Notes: generated from the sequence alone by a model not told the origin. 64,000 bases of DNA from Gemmatimonadaceae bacterium (GCA_014377535.1 JACMPK010000229.1:1-64000), one strand, 5' to 3'. Shown: positions 17,892-27,770, counted from the first letter of the stretch. Made by a program: numbers and translations.

Positions 17892-19322
17892 TCAGCGAAT
17901 CGGCTTCAACTCAACGCGGCGGTTCAGACCGCGACCAGCGGCCGTCCGGTTGGTAGCCCGCGGTGCGCTCGGGCCATAGCCCCTCACCTCGAGCCGTCCT
18001 GCATCCACACCTGCCGCGGTCAGTGTGCTCTTCACTGTCGTGGCACGAGCCAGCGCCAAGCGTGTGTTCGCACGAGCCGAGCCTCTTGAATCGGTGTGAC
18101 CACCGATCTCGACGCGGACATTCGGCGAAGCCTTCAGCAATTCCACTGCGCGGAGCAGCATGGCACGACCAGCCGGCGTCAGTGCTGCCGAGCCAGTGCG
18201 GAAGTTCACGCCTTCCAACACCAGGGTCTTGGCGGTATCGAGCACGGCCACCACGACTGGGCAACCAGAGGCATCGACACGGGTGCCAGCCGGGGTATTC
18301 GGGCAGCGGTCAGCGTCATCCGTCACGCCGTCGCCATCAGAATCCAGCGGGCAACCTTCTGCATTGACCTTCACGCCACGCGGCGAGTTCGGGCAGCGGT
18401 CGCGAGAATCTTCCACACCGTCGCCGTCGGAATCGACCGGGCAACCCGAAGCATCGACCTTCACGCCAGCCGGAGTATTCGCGCACTTGTCCAGGTAGTC
18501 TGCGACGCCGTCCTTATCGCTGTCCACCGGGCAACCAGTGCTGTCGACCGTCACGCCAGCAGGCGTGTTGGCGCACTTGTCCTGGTAATCCGCAACACCA
18601 TCGCGATCGCTGTCGAGCGGGCAACCCGTCGCATCGACCGCCACGCCAGCAGGCGTGTTGGCGCACTTGTCGTTCTTGTCGGGAACGCCGTCGCCGTCAG
18701 CATCCTTCGGCTTGGTGTTGAACAGGTAGCTGACACCGAACTGGCCGCCGATGTTCGTATTCCGCTTGCCATTGAACAGACGATTGTCGGCGGCTTCGAA
18801 CTGCGAACCGTCAACAGTCACCGCAGCACGGAAGGCAACGTTGTCGGTGAGCCCAAGACGGGCGCCGATCATCGTGGCCCAGCTGTACTCGTTGAACTTC
18901 TTGACGGACTGCGGGGAGTTGGCGCCGACGGGAATGTTCGGCTCCAGCCACCGCTGCTCGTTACGGACAGCGCCGACGCCAAGAAGGAGCTCGACCTGCT
19001 CCTGCACTGGAATCGAGAAAACACCGCGGAGATGAATCGGCGTGTACGATGAAAGTGATCGTACCCCAGCTGGGGTATTCGACACACGGCCGTTTGCCGA
19101 CGAGATTTCCGACTCGATGGCAAAGTTCCGGTGCAGATACAAGCCGAGCAGGCCCGTGGGCGACGTAACGGACGAGAAGTTCCTGATGCCGACATCCGAT
19201 ACGCGGACACCAGCATTGACTTCGACCGTTCCAGCTTGGGGGGTCTGCGCAAACAGCGGCGCTGCGCTGATCGCAATCGCGAACAGCGAGCCCGCCGAGC
19301 GCAGGCGAACAGATAGCGTCAT
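17892..19322 (-). CDS. OmpA-family outer membrane protein with thrombospondin type-3 repeats
   Basis: A 476-residue exported protein. Signal peptide to about residue 25 (FAIAISAAPLFAQ); then an eight-strand barrel-like region (about 30-205). Five 30-residue calcium-binding thrombospondin type-3 repeats follow (units of the type DSDGDGVxDxxDRCPNTPxG), then a C-terminal OmpA peptidoglycan-binding domain with NFRTGSAALTPAGRAML, VEIGGHTDSRGSARANT and RLEVRGYGPSAP. It anchors the outer membrane to the cell wall, with the repeats as a rigid calcium-dependent spacer. Single-gene unit with its own terminator. Confidence 0.95.
   Translation of the reverse strand: MTLSVRLRSAGSLFAIAISAAPLFAQTPQAGTVEVNAGVRVSDVGIRNFSSVTSPTGLLGLYLHRNFAIESEISSANGRVSNTPAGVRSLSSYTPIHLRGVFSIPVQEQVELLLGVGAVRNEQRWLEPNIPVGANSPQSVKKFNEYSWATMIGARLGLTDNVAFRAAVTVDGSQFEAADNRLFNGKRNTNIGGQFGVSYLFNTKPKDADGDGVPDKNDKCANTPAGVAVDATGCPLDSDRDGVADYQDKCANTPAGVTVDSTGCPVDSDKDGVADYLDKCANTPAGVKVDASGCPVDSDGDGVEDSRDRCPNSPRGVKVNAEGCPLDSDGDGVTDDADRCPNTPAGTRVDASGCPVVVAVLDTAKTLVLEGVNFRTGSAALTPAGRAMLLRAVELLKASPNVRVEIGGHTDSRGSARANTRLALARATTVKSTLTAAGVDAGRLEVRGYGPSAPRATNRTAAGRGLNRRVELKPIR
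18255..18704 (-). repeat. Five in-frame 90-bp repeats encoding TSP3 units
   Basis: Five tandem 90-bp units code for 30-residue units with Asp-rich loops (DSDxDGV) and a Cys pair (DKCANTP ... GCPV). Units 1-3 share the ANTPAGV text; units 4-5 have NSPRG and NTPAG. The repeats stay in frame and diverge mostly by codons, so they are functional coding repeats. Confidence 0.9.
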
Positions 19323-19626
19323 GCCACCTCCGAAGGGGTGTTAAAAGCGAGGATAAAGCAACGATTCCGGAATAGTCACCCGCCAGCGCCGAATGCGCTG
19401 ATGGACCGGAACTTTTCACTACCGCAAGGGCTGCGCCTCAGGGCTCACAAGAGCTTGCCGCGACTGACCCTCCCGCCGAACACGCGTAATAGTGCCGACT
19501 CCGGCTGCATTCTGCCAGTGACGCTAACCAAATGGTTACCGCCGGGAGCGAGTGCGACGGGCGTCAACCGGCACGACGTCGTTTTCAGAAAGCGGACCGA
19601 GGCTCAGTGTCGGCAGGTCACGCCGA
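19323..19626. other. Intergenic, presumed OmpA-gene promoter region
   Basis: About 300 bases between the OmpA-family gene start and the end of the ABC permease, both minus strand. No hairpin, repeat or small gene could be supported. Confidence 0.5.
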
Positions 19627-21222
19627 TTATAGATGGATCGAAACGATCGAATGCTGGAGCAGCCTGCGACGTGAGTGCGCGTCGCTCCATGCGAACCGGA
19701 TCAGCAGCAGAGCCGATGCCGTCAGCGCTGGCATGACCCACCACGCGAGGGCGGGACCACCTGCCGGTCGCGCGGCTCCGAGCCACAGCACCGCCAGCAC
19801 CCAGGCGCCAATGCAGCAGAGGTGCGCCGCTACCTTGTGCCCAACCAGCACGTGCACCAGCAGCGAAAAAATCAGCCAGGATGCAAACGGCCAGAGCACT
19901 TGGCTGAGCACGGCGATCGAGAATGCCTGAAGCGCCATGTGCTGCCCCGAGGCAACGGTTGCCGCAAGAGCCGCGGCGCTGGCCAATGCTGCAACCAGCG
20001 CACACTGTGCTGCGAACGCCCCCCCGATGCGACCCGCAAGCCGGGCCGTTCGGCCAGGCGACTGCACCTCGAAGAAGGCGTCTGAACGCTCCTCGGCCTC
20101 ACGCCAGACCAGTTCACCGGCATAAATGGTCGCCAGCAGCACGAGGAACAGCCGCGCATGCAGCTGCAATGCGGTCAAGGCGACGCGCGCGGCGCCAGCG
20201 CCATCGGTCGCACTGCGCGCATCGACATATGCATGGATCGCCACATTCACGATTCCCAGCACGGTCAGCACACGCCAGCCGGTGTCGCGCAGCATCCAGC
20301 GGACCACGTAGTGCGCGGTGGCCAGCGCGCCACGCCAGCTGCTCGCATGTGCGGCCCGCACCATGGATGCGGGCAACGCCTGCGGCAGTGGTTCGTCGGA
20401 CCTGAAAGTCCCTTCGTCCTGCCCCGCGCGCCACGCGGGCGCCGGTGCGAACACCGCAACGGCAGCCACGAGCATGCCGATGCCGAGCCAAAGCAGGCGG
20501 TTCACCAGCAGTTGTGCCGTGACAGGCACGACCGCCGTCATGCGCTGCGCATCGGTCCACCGCGCCGTCGCCTGCACCAGCGGGGCAGTGCCGAACGGAT
20601 CCAGCAGCGCAGCACCTGCGTGCAAGGGTGCTTGAGCGATAGCCTCGGTCCACAGCCAGATCAGCAGCAACCCCAGACCCACGATCGGCCACAGCCGTCC
20701 GCTCAACACACCGACGCCGAACTGCAGCGCGCCGACGGCCAGCATGGTCGGGACTGCGACGAGCGCGAACGGCGCGATGCTCGCCTGCACCGCATGTGAC
20801 AGGCTCCCGCCGCCGATCACTGCACCGGCCACGAGACCCACGGGAATGGCGCCGTAAATGACGAGCAGCACACAGAGGGCGGCCGCGAGCTTCGCCGCGA
20901 GATACTCGCGTCGTGTCAGCCGGCTGACCGCCAGCAGCGCGTCGACACGGTCGGCGCGATCGCGCAGCACGACCGTGGCAGCCACCATCGTCGTGATCAC
21001 CTGGCCAAACGCAGTCAGCGCGGTCGTCGCCAGCATCAGCGACCAGGCGGCATCGGTCGGCACGGCACCCCGGTCACGCACCAGGTCCACCGGTCCCGCC
21101 GCCGCGAACGCCATGGCGAGGAGACCAAGTACCAGCAGATAGAGCGCGGTCAGCGGTTCGCGGCGCTGGATGGCGAGCTCGAGTCGAGCGACGGCGGCGA
21201 TCCGCGTCCACCGCGCGCTCAC
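19627..21222 (-). CDS. ABC transporter permease, large ABC-2-type
   Basis: A 531-residue membrane protein with roughly twelve hydrophobic helices. The start is the GTG before SARWTRIAAVARLELAIQRREPL, preceded by a G-rich stretch. The region between helices 2 and 3 has VVLRDRADRVDALLAVSRLTRREYLAAKL, the cytoplasmic coupling loop usual for ABC-2 exporters, and a second copy occurs at VWREAEERSDAFFEVQSPGRTARLAGR. The protein thus looks like two ABC-2 halves in one chain. It lies 37 bases downstream of its ATPase gene and forms an export system of unknown substrate. Confidence 0.88.
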   Translation of the reverse strand: MSARWTRIAAVARLELAIQRREPLTALYLLVLGLLAMAFAAAGPVDLVRDRGAVPTDAAWSLMLATTALTAFGQVITTMVAATVVLRDRADRVDALLAVSRLTRREYLAAKLAAALCVLLVIYGAIPVGLVAGAVIGGGSLSHAVQASIAPFALVAVPTMLAVGALQFGVGVLSGRLWPIVGLGLLLIWLWTEAIAQAPLHAGAALLDPFGTAPLVQATARWTDAQRMTAVVPVTAQLLVNRLLWLGIGMLVAAVAVFAPAPAWRAGQDEGTFRSDEPLPQALPASMVRAAHASSWRGALATAHYVVRWMLRDTGWRVLTVLGIVNVAIHAYVDARSATDGAGAARVALTALQLHARLFLVLLATIYAGELVWREAEERSDAFFEVQSPGRTARLAGRIGGAFAAQCALVAALASAAALAATVASGQHMALQAFSIAVLSQVLWPFASWLIFSLLVHVLVGHKVAAHLCCIGAWVLAVLWLGAARPAGGPALAWWVMPALTASALLLIRFAWSDAHSRRRLLQHSIVSIHL

Positions 21223-21259
21223 CGCGATGCCCGCCCGACATGACCCGCAGGCTCCGCCC

Positions 21260-22138
21260 TCACGGTGCGCCCGCGCCCTGCTGCGTCGCCTCGGCGAACA
21301 CGTCATCGAGCGTCGGCTGGGCGGCCACGAACCGTGCGTCCGGCGCCTGCGGGGCGATGACCGTGACGGCGACCGCCCCGCTGACCAGGAACTCGCGGAT
21401 CACGCGCACCGAGGCGCGAACGCTCTGCGCCTCGACACGCGAGAGGCGCGCCCTGAACACACGCCCGCGCAGCGCCTCCGCAAGTTCCGCCGGCGGTCCC
21501 GCACGCACGATGCGCCCGTGATGCAGGACCACCGCGCGATGGCAGAGCGCATCGACGTCAGCCACGAGATGCGTGGAGAGGAGCACGGCACGTTCCTCAG
21601 CCAACTCCATGATCAGATCATGCACGCGATGCCGTTCCGCTGGATCGAGGGCGACCGTCGGCTCGTCCACGATGAGCACATCGGGTGCGCCGATGAGCGC
21701 GATCGCGATGCCGAGTCGCTGCCTCATGCCGCCAGAGAGCGAGCGGACCGGCTTGTGGCGGTCGCGCCAGAGATTCACGCGTTCCAGCATCTGCGCGACG
21801 CCCGCACGCCGTTGGACCGCCACCTCCAATCCCTTCAGCAGCGCGAAATGCTCCAGGAGCTCGGCGGGAGTGAGCGAGGGAGGAAAGCCGAACTCCTGCG
21901 GCAGGTAACCAAGATGTCGTCGCGCGCGCTGCGGGTCGGCGAGCGCATCACCGCCGGCGACATGCACCGTGCCGGCATCGGGACGCTGGAGCGTGGCAAG
22001 CACGCGCAGCAGCGTCGACTTGCCCGCACCGTTGGGTCCGAGCAAGCCGAGCACCTCTCCCCGCGACACCACGAGCGACACGTCGCGCAGCGCGTGCACG
22101 CCGCCGTATGCAACCGACACACCAGCGACGGCAAGCAT
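21260..22138 (-). CDS. ABC transporter ATP-binding protein
   Basis: A 292-residue ATPase (start at the ATG before LAVAGVSVAYGG; the frame is open further upstream but would overlap the previous gene). Walker A GPNGAGKSTLL, Q-loop LPQEFGFPPS, signature SLSGGMRQRLGIA, Walker B VLIVDEPTVALDP and the switch His in LLSTHLVADVD are all intact. The C-terminal 70 residues form the accessory domain of CcmA/multidrug-type exporters. Partner of the permease at 19627, together an exporter. Confidence 0.95.
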   Translation of the reverse strand: MLAVAGVSVAYGGVHALRDVSLVVSRGEVLGLLGPNGAGKSTLLRVLATLQRPDAGTVHVAGGDALADPQRARRHLGYLPQEFGFPPSLTPAELLEHFALLKGLEVAVQRRAGVAQMLERVNLWRDRHKPVRSLSGGMRQRLGIAIALIGAPDVLIVDEPTVALDPAERHRVHDLIMELAEERAVLLSTHLVADVDALCHRAVVLHHGRIVRAGPPAELAEALRGRVFRARLSRVEAQSVRASVRVIREFLVSGAVAVTVIAPQAPDARFVAAQPTLDDVFAEATQQGAGAP

Positions 22139-22175
22139 TGCCTGCGGTTGCGCGGGTATCAACTGATGCGCCGGA

Positions 22176-22547
22176 TCAGTCGTCGTCGCGGCTCGTGCCG
22201 AGCGCAAAGTTCAGCAGGGCCGCCGTGATGCTGACCACGAGTGAACCGATGATTGCCGGCACGATTCCGTCAACGTGAAAACCGAGCGACATGCGTGACG
22301 CAAGGAACGACGTGAGCAGAAGCATCAAGCCGTTGATCACGAACAGAAACAGCCCGAGCGTAATCAGCACCACCGGAAGCGAGAAGAGCTTGAGGATCGG
22401 CTTCACGATGGTGTTCACGACGGCGAACAGCACGGCGACCAACAGCAGTGCGCCGTAGTTGTCGCCGGTAAAGGAAATGCCGGGAACGAACCTCGTCGCG
22501 ACGAACAGGGACGCGGCGATGACCAGGAGGCGCAGCAGAAGTTTCAC
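22176..22547 (-). CDS. Phage-holin-family (Phage_holin_4_2) membrane protein
   Basis: A 123-residue, four-helix membrane protein. The GTG start before KLLLRLLVIAASLF is chosen because GAGG precedes it by 8 bases. The motif GDNYGALLLVAVLFAVVNTIVKPILKLFSLPV is diagnostic of the Phage_holin_4_2/YvlD family. These are widespread chromosomal proteins of unknown role, not real phage lysis proteins. It precedes the ABC ATPase by 37 bases on the same strand and may be in its operon. Confidence 0.9.
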   Translation of the reverse strand: MKLLLRLLVIAASLFVATRFVPGISFTGDNYGALLLVAVLFAVVNTIVKPILKLFSLPVVLITLGLFLFVINGLMLLLTSFLASRMSLGFHVDGIVPAIIGSLVVSITAALLNFALGTSRDDD

Positions 22548-22682
22548 GGGAGAACCTCGATCATGGTGGCGCGCGGGCCCGGTCGACATCTGCGGCGTGC
22601 CTGCGCGTGAATACTGTGGATGCGAGCCCCCGATGCACATCGCACCAGGGGCTGGCATCGATTACATACGTGCCTCAGGCGC

Positions 22683-23774
22683 TCAGGGTGTCGCGAGCGT
22701 GCCCAGGAATTCGCGCAACGTCTCGCCCCAGATGGCAGGCAGCGAGTGCGTGCCGTGGCCGCGCGTCTGCTGGGAAATCGGCAGCAGGATGAAGCGCGCG
22801 TGCGGCATGCGCGAATTCAGCCGCTCCACGAGACCGAGCTCCGGGGGGTTCACCTCGTCGTCGGCCGAGTTGATGTGCAGCACCGGCACGCGAATTTCCT
22901 GCAAGCGCGACGACGGGTCGTAATCGCTGCTGGCGTCGAACTGGTAGAGAAAGTCGTTGGCGTCGGTGACGGCCATGCGCGCATCCATGAACGCGCGGAT
23001 CACGCTGTCCGCGGCATCACGCGTGGGTGCCTGACGCTGCTGCAGCAACGGTGCCGTGCCCATCATGTACAGGATCTGCATCGCGCTTCGCAGGCCCGCG
23101 CGCGGCGGTGCCGTGTACTCACCACCGCGCCATTCCGGATCGAGGCGGATGGCATCCATGGCCATCGTGCGCATCATGCGGTTGCGGCCGGCGATCTGCG
23201 TCGCCGCACAGGCCATCGGCGCGAGCGCGTCGGCAAAGCCGGGATACATCCAGCCCCAGGTGAACGCATGCATGCAACCCATTGACGTGCCGACGATCAC
23301 GCGGAGATGAGTCACGTGCAGCGCTTCGGTCAGCATGCGCTGCTGCGCCGTGACCATGTCCTGATATCCGTACTTCGGGAATCGTGCATGCAGCCCGTCG
23401 CTGGGCTTGGATGATTCGCCATGGCCGATGCCATCGGGCAGCACGATGTAGTATTTCGCGCTGTCCAGCGGCTGCCCGGGTCCGAACAGGCCGCCGGCGT
23501 AGGTCGGATTGAGGAAGCCGCGCCCGGTGCCGCCAGTGCCATGCAGCACGAGCACCGCATTGCGCACCGTGCCGTCACGGCCGCGTCGCGGTGTGCCGAG
23601 CGTGGTGTAATGCAGCTTCAGCGTGTCGAGGCGGCCCCCTGCCTTGAACTCGAAGTTGCGCAGCAGTGCGGTGCCCTGCGCGCCGCGGGTCGCCCACGGG
23701 TTGCCGGCGCCCTGCGCACCTGCGGTAGTAAAAGCAGCCAGCAACACAATGGAGCAGCACAGGGTTCGGAACAC
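22683..23774 (-). CDS. Secreted alpha/beta hydrolase of the homoserine acetyltransferase (MetX) fold
   Basis: A 363-residue protein with a signal peptide (VLLAAFTTAGAQ, GTG start before FRTLCCS). The fold is MetX-like: VLVLHGTGGTGRGF, then PDGIGHGESSKPSDG, nucleophile elbow VGTSMGCMHAF (Ser), Asp in INSADDEVNP and His in GHGTHSLPA. MetX proper is cytoplasmic and makes acetyl-homoserine; the signal peptide and the insertion around residues 200-260 argue for a periplasmic esterase instead. It follows the sensor-kinase gene by 47 bases on the same strand. Confidence 0.85.
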   Translation of the reverse strand: MFRTLCCSIVLLAAFTTAGAQGAGNPWATRGAQGTALLRNFEFKAGGRLDTLKLHYTTLGTPRRGRDGTVRNAVLVLHGTGGTGRGFLNPTYAGGLFGPGQPLDSAKYYIVLPDGIGHGESSKPSDGLHARFPKYGYQDMVTAQQRMLTEALHVTHLRVIVGTSMGCMHAFTWGWMYPGFADALAPMACAATQIAGRNRMMRTMAMDAIRLDPEWRGGEYTAPPRAGLRSAMQILYMMGTAPLLQQRQAPTRDAADSVIRAFMDARMAVTDANDFLYQFDASSDYDPSSRLQEIRVPVLHINSADDEVNPPELGLVERLNSRMPHARFILLPISQQTRGHGTHSLPAIWGETLREFLGTLATP

Positions 23775-23820
23775 GTGACATCTTGGGAAGAGGGAGTCTT
23801 CGTGCGATTGGCGGAGGTGT

Positions 23821-26148
23821 TCAGGACGTCGCGCTGACAGCGCGAGCCTCGAGCACGACGGCATGTCGATCGAGCACCTGGCGCACCATGTCGAGCAGCT
23901 CCTGCGGTGTGAACGGCTTCTGCAGGAACATGCTGGCGGACGGGTCGTCACTTGGCAGCGGAAAACTGCCAGCGGTGAAGCCCGAAACGAAGAGTACGGC
24001 AACGGATGGCAGGAACTGGCGTGCCAGCTCCACCATCTCCTTGCCTCCCATCTCCGGCATCACGACGTCGGACAGGATCAGGTCGATCGCCTCGCGCTCG
24101 CGCCGTGCGACCTGCACGCCATCGCGACCGTTGGTTGCTTCGAACACGCGGTAGCCTGCGCCGCGCAACGCGCGGGCGGCGACGGCCCGCACCTGCGGCT
24201 CGTCCTCCACCAGCAGCACCGTCTCGGTTCCGCTGCGCGTCGGCATGGGCGTGGTGACGGGCGCAGGTCCCTGCTGCACGGGCAGCGGACCGCTGTAGCG
24301 GGGCAGCAGGATGTTCACCGTGGTGCCGCGACCAGGTGACGAGTCGATCCAGATCGCGCCATGATGCTGCCGGATGATGCCGTAACACATTGCGAGCCCG
24401 AGGCCTGTGCCCTGCCCGACCGGCTTCGTGGTGTAGAACGGCTCGAAGACATGCGCGAGTGTCTCCTCGTCCATGCCTGTCCCGTTGTCGCTGATGACGA
24501 TCTCGACGTACTCGCCGGCGGGCATGGGTCGCGGCAGGACGATGGCGCCGTCGATCAGCACGCGATTCCCGGTCCGCACCGTGAGCCGGCCGCCATTGGG
24601 CATCGCGTCGCGCGCATTCACCACGACGTTCACGAGCACCTGCTCGAGCTGCGGACCATCGGCACGGACATGCCAGAGTGCATCGCCGAGGGTCACGCGC
24701 AGCGTGACATCGGGACCGACGAGGCGTGACAGCATGCGCTCCATCGTCGCGACACGATCGTTCAACTCGATGGGCTGCTGCGACACCGGCTGGCGACGCG
24801 CGAAGGCAAGCAGCTGCTTGGTGAGTTGCGTCGCGCGCTCGCCGGCGAGCTGCACGTCGGCAAGATCGGCCTGCACCTCGTGGTCGGGTGGCAGGCATTC
24901 GCGCGCTACCGACGCGCTGCTGAGGATTGCGGTGAGCAGGTTGTTGAAGTCGTGCGCGATGCCGCCCGCGAGCCGCCCCACGGTGTCGAGGCGCTGCGAC
25001 TGCTGCAGCTGCTGCTCCAGCTTCCGGCGCTCGGTGACATCGCGGGCCACGATCACGCCACCCACGATTTCCAGCGCGTCGCGCATAGGGCGCGCGCTGA
25101 CGTCGAAGTACTCGGCCGCGCCGTCCGTCGTCTCGAAGGCCGCCTCGAAGACCTGGTCGCGGCCCTGCAGCAACGCGTCGATCCGACCCGGCCATTCGCC
25201 GTCAGCGGCGTCGGGCATGGCATCGATCACCAGCATGCCCGGCGCCGGTGGCACACCACCATGCTTGCTCACGAACGACTCGAAGGCAGGATTCCAAGCT
25301 ACGAGCCGCGCGTCGGCGTTGAACACGGACACGAGGTCCGGAACCGCGGCGAGCGCGGACACCAGGCTCGCCCCCGACGCACGCGCGCGCCGTTCCGCCT
25401 CGACCTGTCCCTCGGCTGCGCGGCGCGTGTTGACCTGTTCGTCCTCCACCAGTGCGATGGCCGTGCCGATGCCAAGTGCCGCCATGAGCACGATGTCCAC
25501 CAGCATCAGCAACTGCAGCACGTCGGCCGTGATGGCGCGGTTGCCACCGAGCTGCGACGTGGCGACGAGCATCATGCTGAAACGCTGCACGCCGATGGCG
25601 ACCATGATGCGCCACATCCAGCGCGCACCGAGAGCGGGTGCATCGAGATGGGCGCGGCGAATCAGGACGGCGGCGACAACGGCGGCGATGCTCCCCAACG
25701 CCGACATGACACCGACACGGACGAGCAATCGTGTGGCCACCGCAGTCGTCGACAGGTCGGTCGGCACGGCGAACGCCGGCAGCAGTGCCAGAATTGCTGC
25801 GCCACCGATGATCCAGATCGATGCCTTGCGGCCGGCACCAGTGTGACCGCCGAACAACGACCACGCACCCAGCAGCAGCAGCGCGCAATGCGTCAGTCCC
25901 GCCGTCTGTGACAACCAGGTGGCGAGCGTCGAGGCCATGCCGAGGGTGGGCTCGTCGGGCGCACGCAGCAGCAGCGCCAGGATTCCCATCGAAGTGTGCA
26001 GGGACGCCGCGAGCCACGCTCCCGCCCAGAGGCGCAGGTAATAGCGCGGATAGTATTGGCCAAGCGCGTACAGGGCCGACGCAAGCAGGAGCGCGGTGGC
26101 GGCCTGTGTCGCGACGGCGGAATAGAGCGCGAAGTAGGACAGGCGCAT
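23821..26148 (-). CDS. Hybrid sensor histidine kinase with membrane sensor, PAS and receiver domains
   Basis: A 775-residue signalling protein. Seven or so hydrophobic helices fill residues 1-225, a coiled segment follows, then a PAS domain (about 250-370). The HisKA motif is GGIAHDFNNLLTAI (phospho-His near 398), and the ATPase domain has NVVVNARDAMPNGG and DNGTGMDEETLAHVFEPF with GTGLGLAMCYG. A C-terminal receiver has VLLVEDEPQVRA and the phospho-acceptor Asp in LILSDVVMPEMGG (about 693). Signal input is likely through the membrane helices and PAS. There is no separate response regulator nearby; output is through a partner elsewhere or the receiver itself. Confidence 0.94.
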   Translation of the reverse strand: MRLSYFALYSAVATQAATALLLASALYALGQYYPRYYLRLWAGAWLAASLHTSMGILALLLRAPDEPTLGMASTLATWLSQTAGLTHCALLLLGAWSLFGGHTGAGRKASIWIIGGAAILALLPAFAVPTDLSTTAVATRLLVRVGVMSALGSIAAVVAAVLIRRAHLDAPALGARWMWRIMVAIGVQRFSMMLVATSQLGGNRAITADVLQLLMLVDIVLMAALGIGTAIALVEDEQVNTRRAAEGQVEAERRARASGASLVSALAAVPDLVSVFNADARLVAWNPAFESFVSKHGGVPPAPGMLVIDAMPDAADGEWPGRIDALLQGRDQVFEAAFETTDGAAEYFDVSARPMRDALEIVGGVIVARDVTERRKLEQQLQQSQRLDTVGRLAGGIAHDFNNLLTAILSSASVARECLPPDHEVQADLADVQLAGERATQLTKQLLAFARRQPVSQQPIELNDRVATMERMLSRLVGPDVTLRVTLGDALWHVRADGPQLEQVLVNVVVNARDAMPNGGRLTVRTGNRVLIDGAIVLPRPMPAGEYVEIVISDNGTGMDEETLAHVFEPFYTTKPVGQGTGLGLAMCYGIIRQHHGAIWIDSSPGRGTTVNILLPRYSGPLPVQQGPAPVTTPMPTRSGTETVLLVEDEPQVRAVAARALRGAGYRVFEATNGRDGVQVARREREAIDLILSDVVMPEMGGKEMVELARQFLPSVAVLFVSGFTAGSFPLPSDDPSASMFLQKPFTPQELLDMVRQVLDRHAVVLEARAVSATS

Positions 26149-26222
26149 ACCGGTGAGCCGGATCGAGCCACTCGTTCAGATGGCGACGGACGTCGCGATC
26201 AGTGACTCGGCCTTAACGTAAC

Positions 26223-26402
26223 TCAGCAGCACCCAACAATCTTTAGCGCAGCCTCATCCATGTTCATGACGTTCGATGTCACGTGAGTGGCCACGCGCGA
26301 TGTCGGGCAGCAGCTTCCGCCGATGATCACACACGACGTGACGATGACGGTCGCGACCAGCGCCATACCCGATGACGTCTGGTCGAGCTGCAGACGTGAC
26401 AT
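26223..26402 (-). CDS. Possible small single-helix protein
   Basis: A 59-codon frame with one hydrophobic helix (GMALVATVIVTSCVIIGG) followed by a Cys pair, ending in a polar tail. It lies between the sensor kinase start and a divergent gene. No Shine-Dalgarno and no family; kept as tentative. Confidence 0.25.
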   Translation of the reverse strand: MSRLQLDQTSSGMALVATVIVTSCVIIGGSCCPTSRVATHVTSNVMNMDEAALKIVGCC

Positions 26403-26502
26403 CGGGAGCCGGGCAGCGCGGTGACCTGACTTCCAGGGCGCCTCCGGTAAGATTACGCTCGTGCATCCTGTCGGCGCATCATTCCACATCGTTCAGTTCC
26501 CC

Positions 26503-26946
26503 ATGCGAATCCTGTCACTTCCCGCCGCGGCACTGGCCGCGATCGTCGCCGTCTCGAGCCTGCACGCGCAGGCCGCCACGCCTGCGGCTGCACCCGCTAA
26601 CGCCCCGGCGCCGATCATCGGCATCTTGCTGCCTGCGAACGGGCAGCGTGTGCGCAGTCCCGTCACGGTGCGCTTCCGTCTCGCGAATTACGGCGTCGCG
26701 CCGGCCGGCACGAACATGGAGCGCACTGGGCATTTTCACCTGCTGATCGACAGCGGAGCGGGCGCGCCCGGCACGGTCATTCCGGCAGACAGCCTGCACG
26801 TGCATTACGGCAAAGGCCAGATCGAGGTCAGCGTGCCGATGACGCCCGGCCGTCACGTGCTGCGTGCGGTGCTGGGTGACTACACACACAAAATGATTTC
26901 CATGCAATTGGTATCGAAGCCGGTCACGATCACGGTCACGCGGTAG
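26503..26946 (+). CDS. Exported DUF4399 protein
   Basis: A 147-residue protein; the ATG before RILSLPAAALAAIVAV gives a clean signal peptide (cut after SLHAQA). The mature domain has the DUF4399 pattern: GILLPANGQRVRSPVTVRF, GHFHLLID, HVHYGKGQIEVSVPMTPGRH and LRAVLGDYTHKM. The His residues at HFH, HVHYG and H in YTHKM are regularly placed and could bind metal. Function unknown. Confidence 0.85.
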   Translation: MRILSLPAAALAAIVAVSSLHAQAATPAAAPANAPAPIIGILLPANGQRVRSPVTVRFRLANYGVAPAGTNMERTGHFHLLIDSGAGAPGTVIPADSLHVHYGKGQIEVSVPMTPGRHVLRAVLGDYTHKMISMQLVSKPVTITVTR

Positions 26947-26990
26947 TTCGTCACTCGATGGCGTAACCCTGCGCGACGGACACGACCTGC

Positions 26991-27770
26991 TCACACCAGG
27001 TGCGCACCGGGTCCACAGATCGCTCCTTCAAGTCGCGTGACCGGATCATCGCTCGCGTGGAGAGCGCGCGCGAAATCGAGACCTGTCATGCGCAGCGCAG
27101 ACACCCCGGCATCGAACGCGTCCTCTGACGCACACATCAGTTGCCGGAACTCCGCCGTGATCGCCGGCTCGTACCGTTCGAGCCACGTGGCGCGCGCATT
27201 GGCGCTGCGCTTCACCACCGCACCGGTGAAGAAGCGCGGATAGATCTCGACGAGCGTGTGCCGGCCTGCATCGTCGAAGGGCCACACCGCCCATCCGGCA
27301 GCGCGCAGTTCCAGCAGCATCGGCATGCCGCGAATGGAGCCGGTGCCGACCGATCCCGCCCCACCGATCTGGAAGACCGACTTCGGCTGCGTTCCAGCCG
27401 CCGCAATGCGCTCGGTGGTGCGAAGTCCTCTTGCGGCGTCATGTGGGCGAGTGGTGCCCGGACGCCCCCAGAACGGCGGCGCGCAGTCGCGCAGCCACGT
27501 CTCACCCTCATCACGTGCGGCGGTCCACACATCGCGTATCGTCGTCCAGCCTCGCGACGACGCGTACCAGGCAGGCACGCCGAACGAGAAGTCGAGGCCA
27601 GCAAGCGCCGGTGCCGCGTCGCGCTGCCGAGCCAGCAGCGCGTTACGCACGGCGCCGCGGCTGCCGGGTGCGTGCAGCGCCGTCAGCACGCCGCTGGTGG
27701 CGCACGCGATCCAGATCCGCGATGCGGCACCAGTGAGCGCACCCGACCAATCCACCGCGATGCAATCCAT
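26991..27770 (-). CDS. DUF429-like hypothetical protein
   Basis: A 259-residue cytoplasmic protein starting MDCIAVDWSGALTG, a nucleotide-binding-like DWSG opening seen in DUF429 proteins (RNase H-like fold). Other recognisable text is GLDFSFGVPAWYA and RRSANARATWLERYE. It lies 41 bases after the HerA-like ATPase on the same strand; the two may be one transcript. Function not assigned; the DUF name is from the N-terminal motif only. Confidence 0.6.
   Translation of the reverse strand: MDCIAVDWSGALTGAASRIWIACATSGVLTALHAPGSRGAVRNALLARQRDAAPALAGLDFSFGVPAWYASSRGWTTIRDVWTAARDEGETWLRDCAPPFWGRPGTTRPHDAARGLRTTERIAAAGTQPKSVFQIGGAGSVGTGSIRGMPMLLELRAAGWAVWPFDDAGRHTLVEIYPRFFTGAVVKRSANARATWLERYEPAITAEFRQLMCASEDAFDAGVSALRMTGLDFARALHASDDPVTRLEGAICGPGAHLV

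Noticed and set aside
18255-18704. CRISPR-like direct repeats
   Set aside because: The 90-bp units are in-frame coding repeats of TSP3 domains with no spacers.
22176-22547. Prophage lysis gene
   Set aside because: The Phage_holin_4_2 family is a common chromosomal membrane protein and no phage genes are near.
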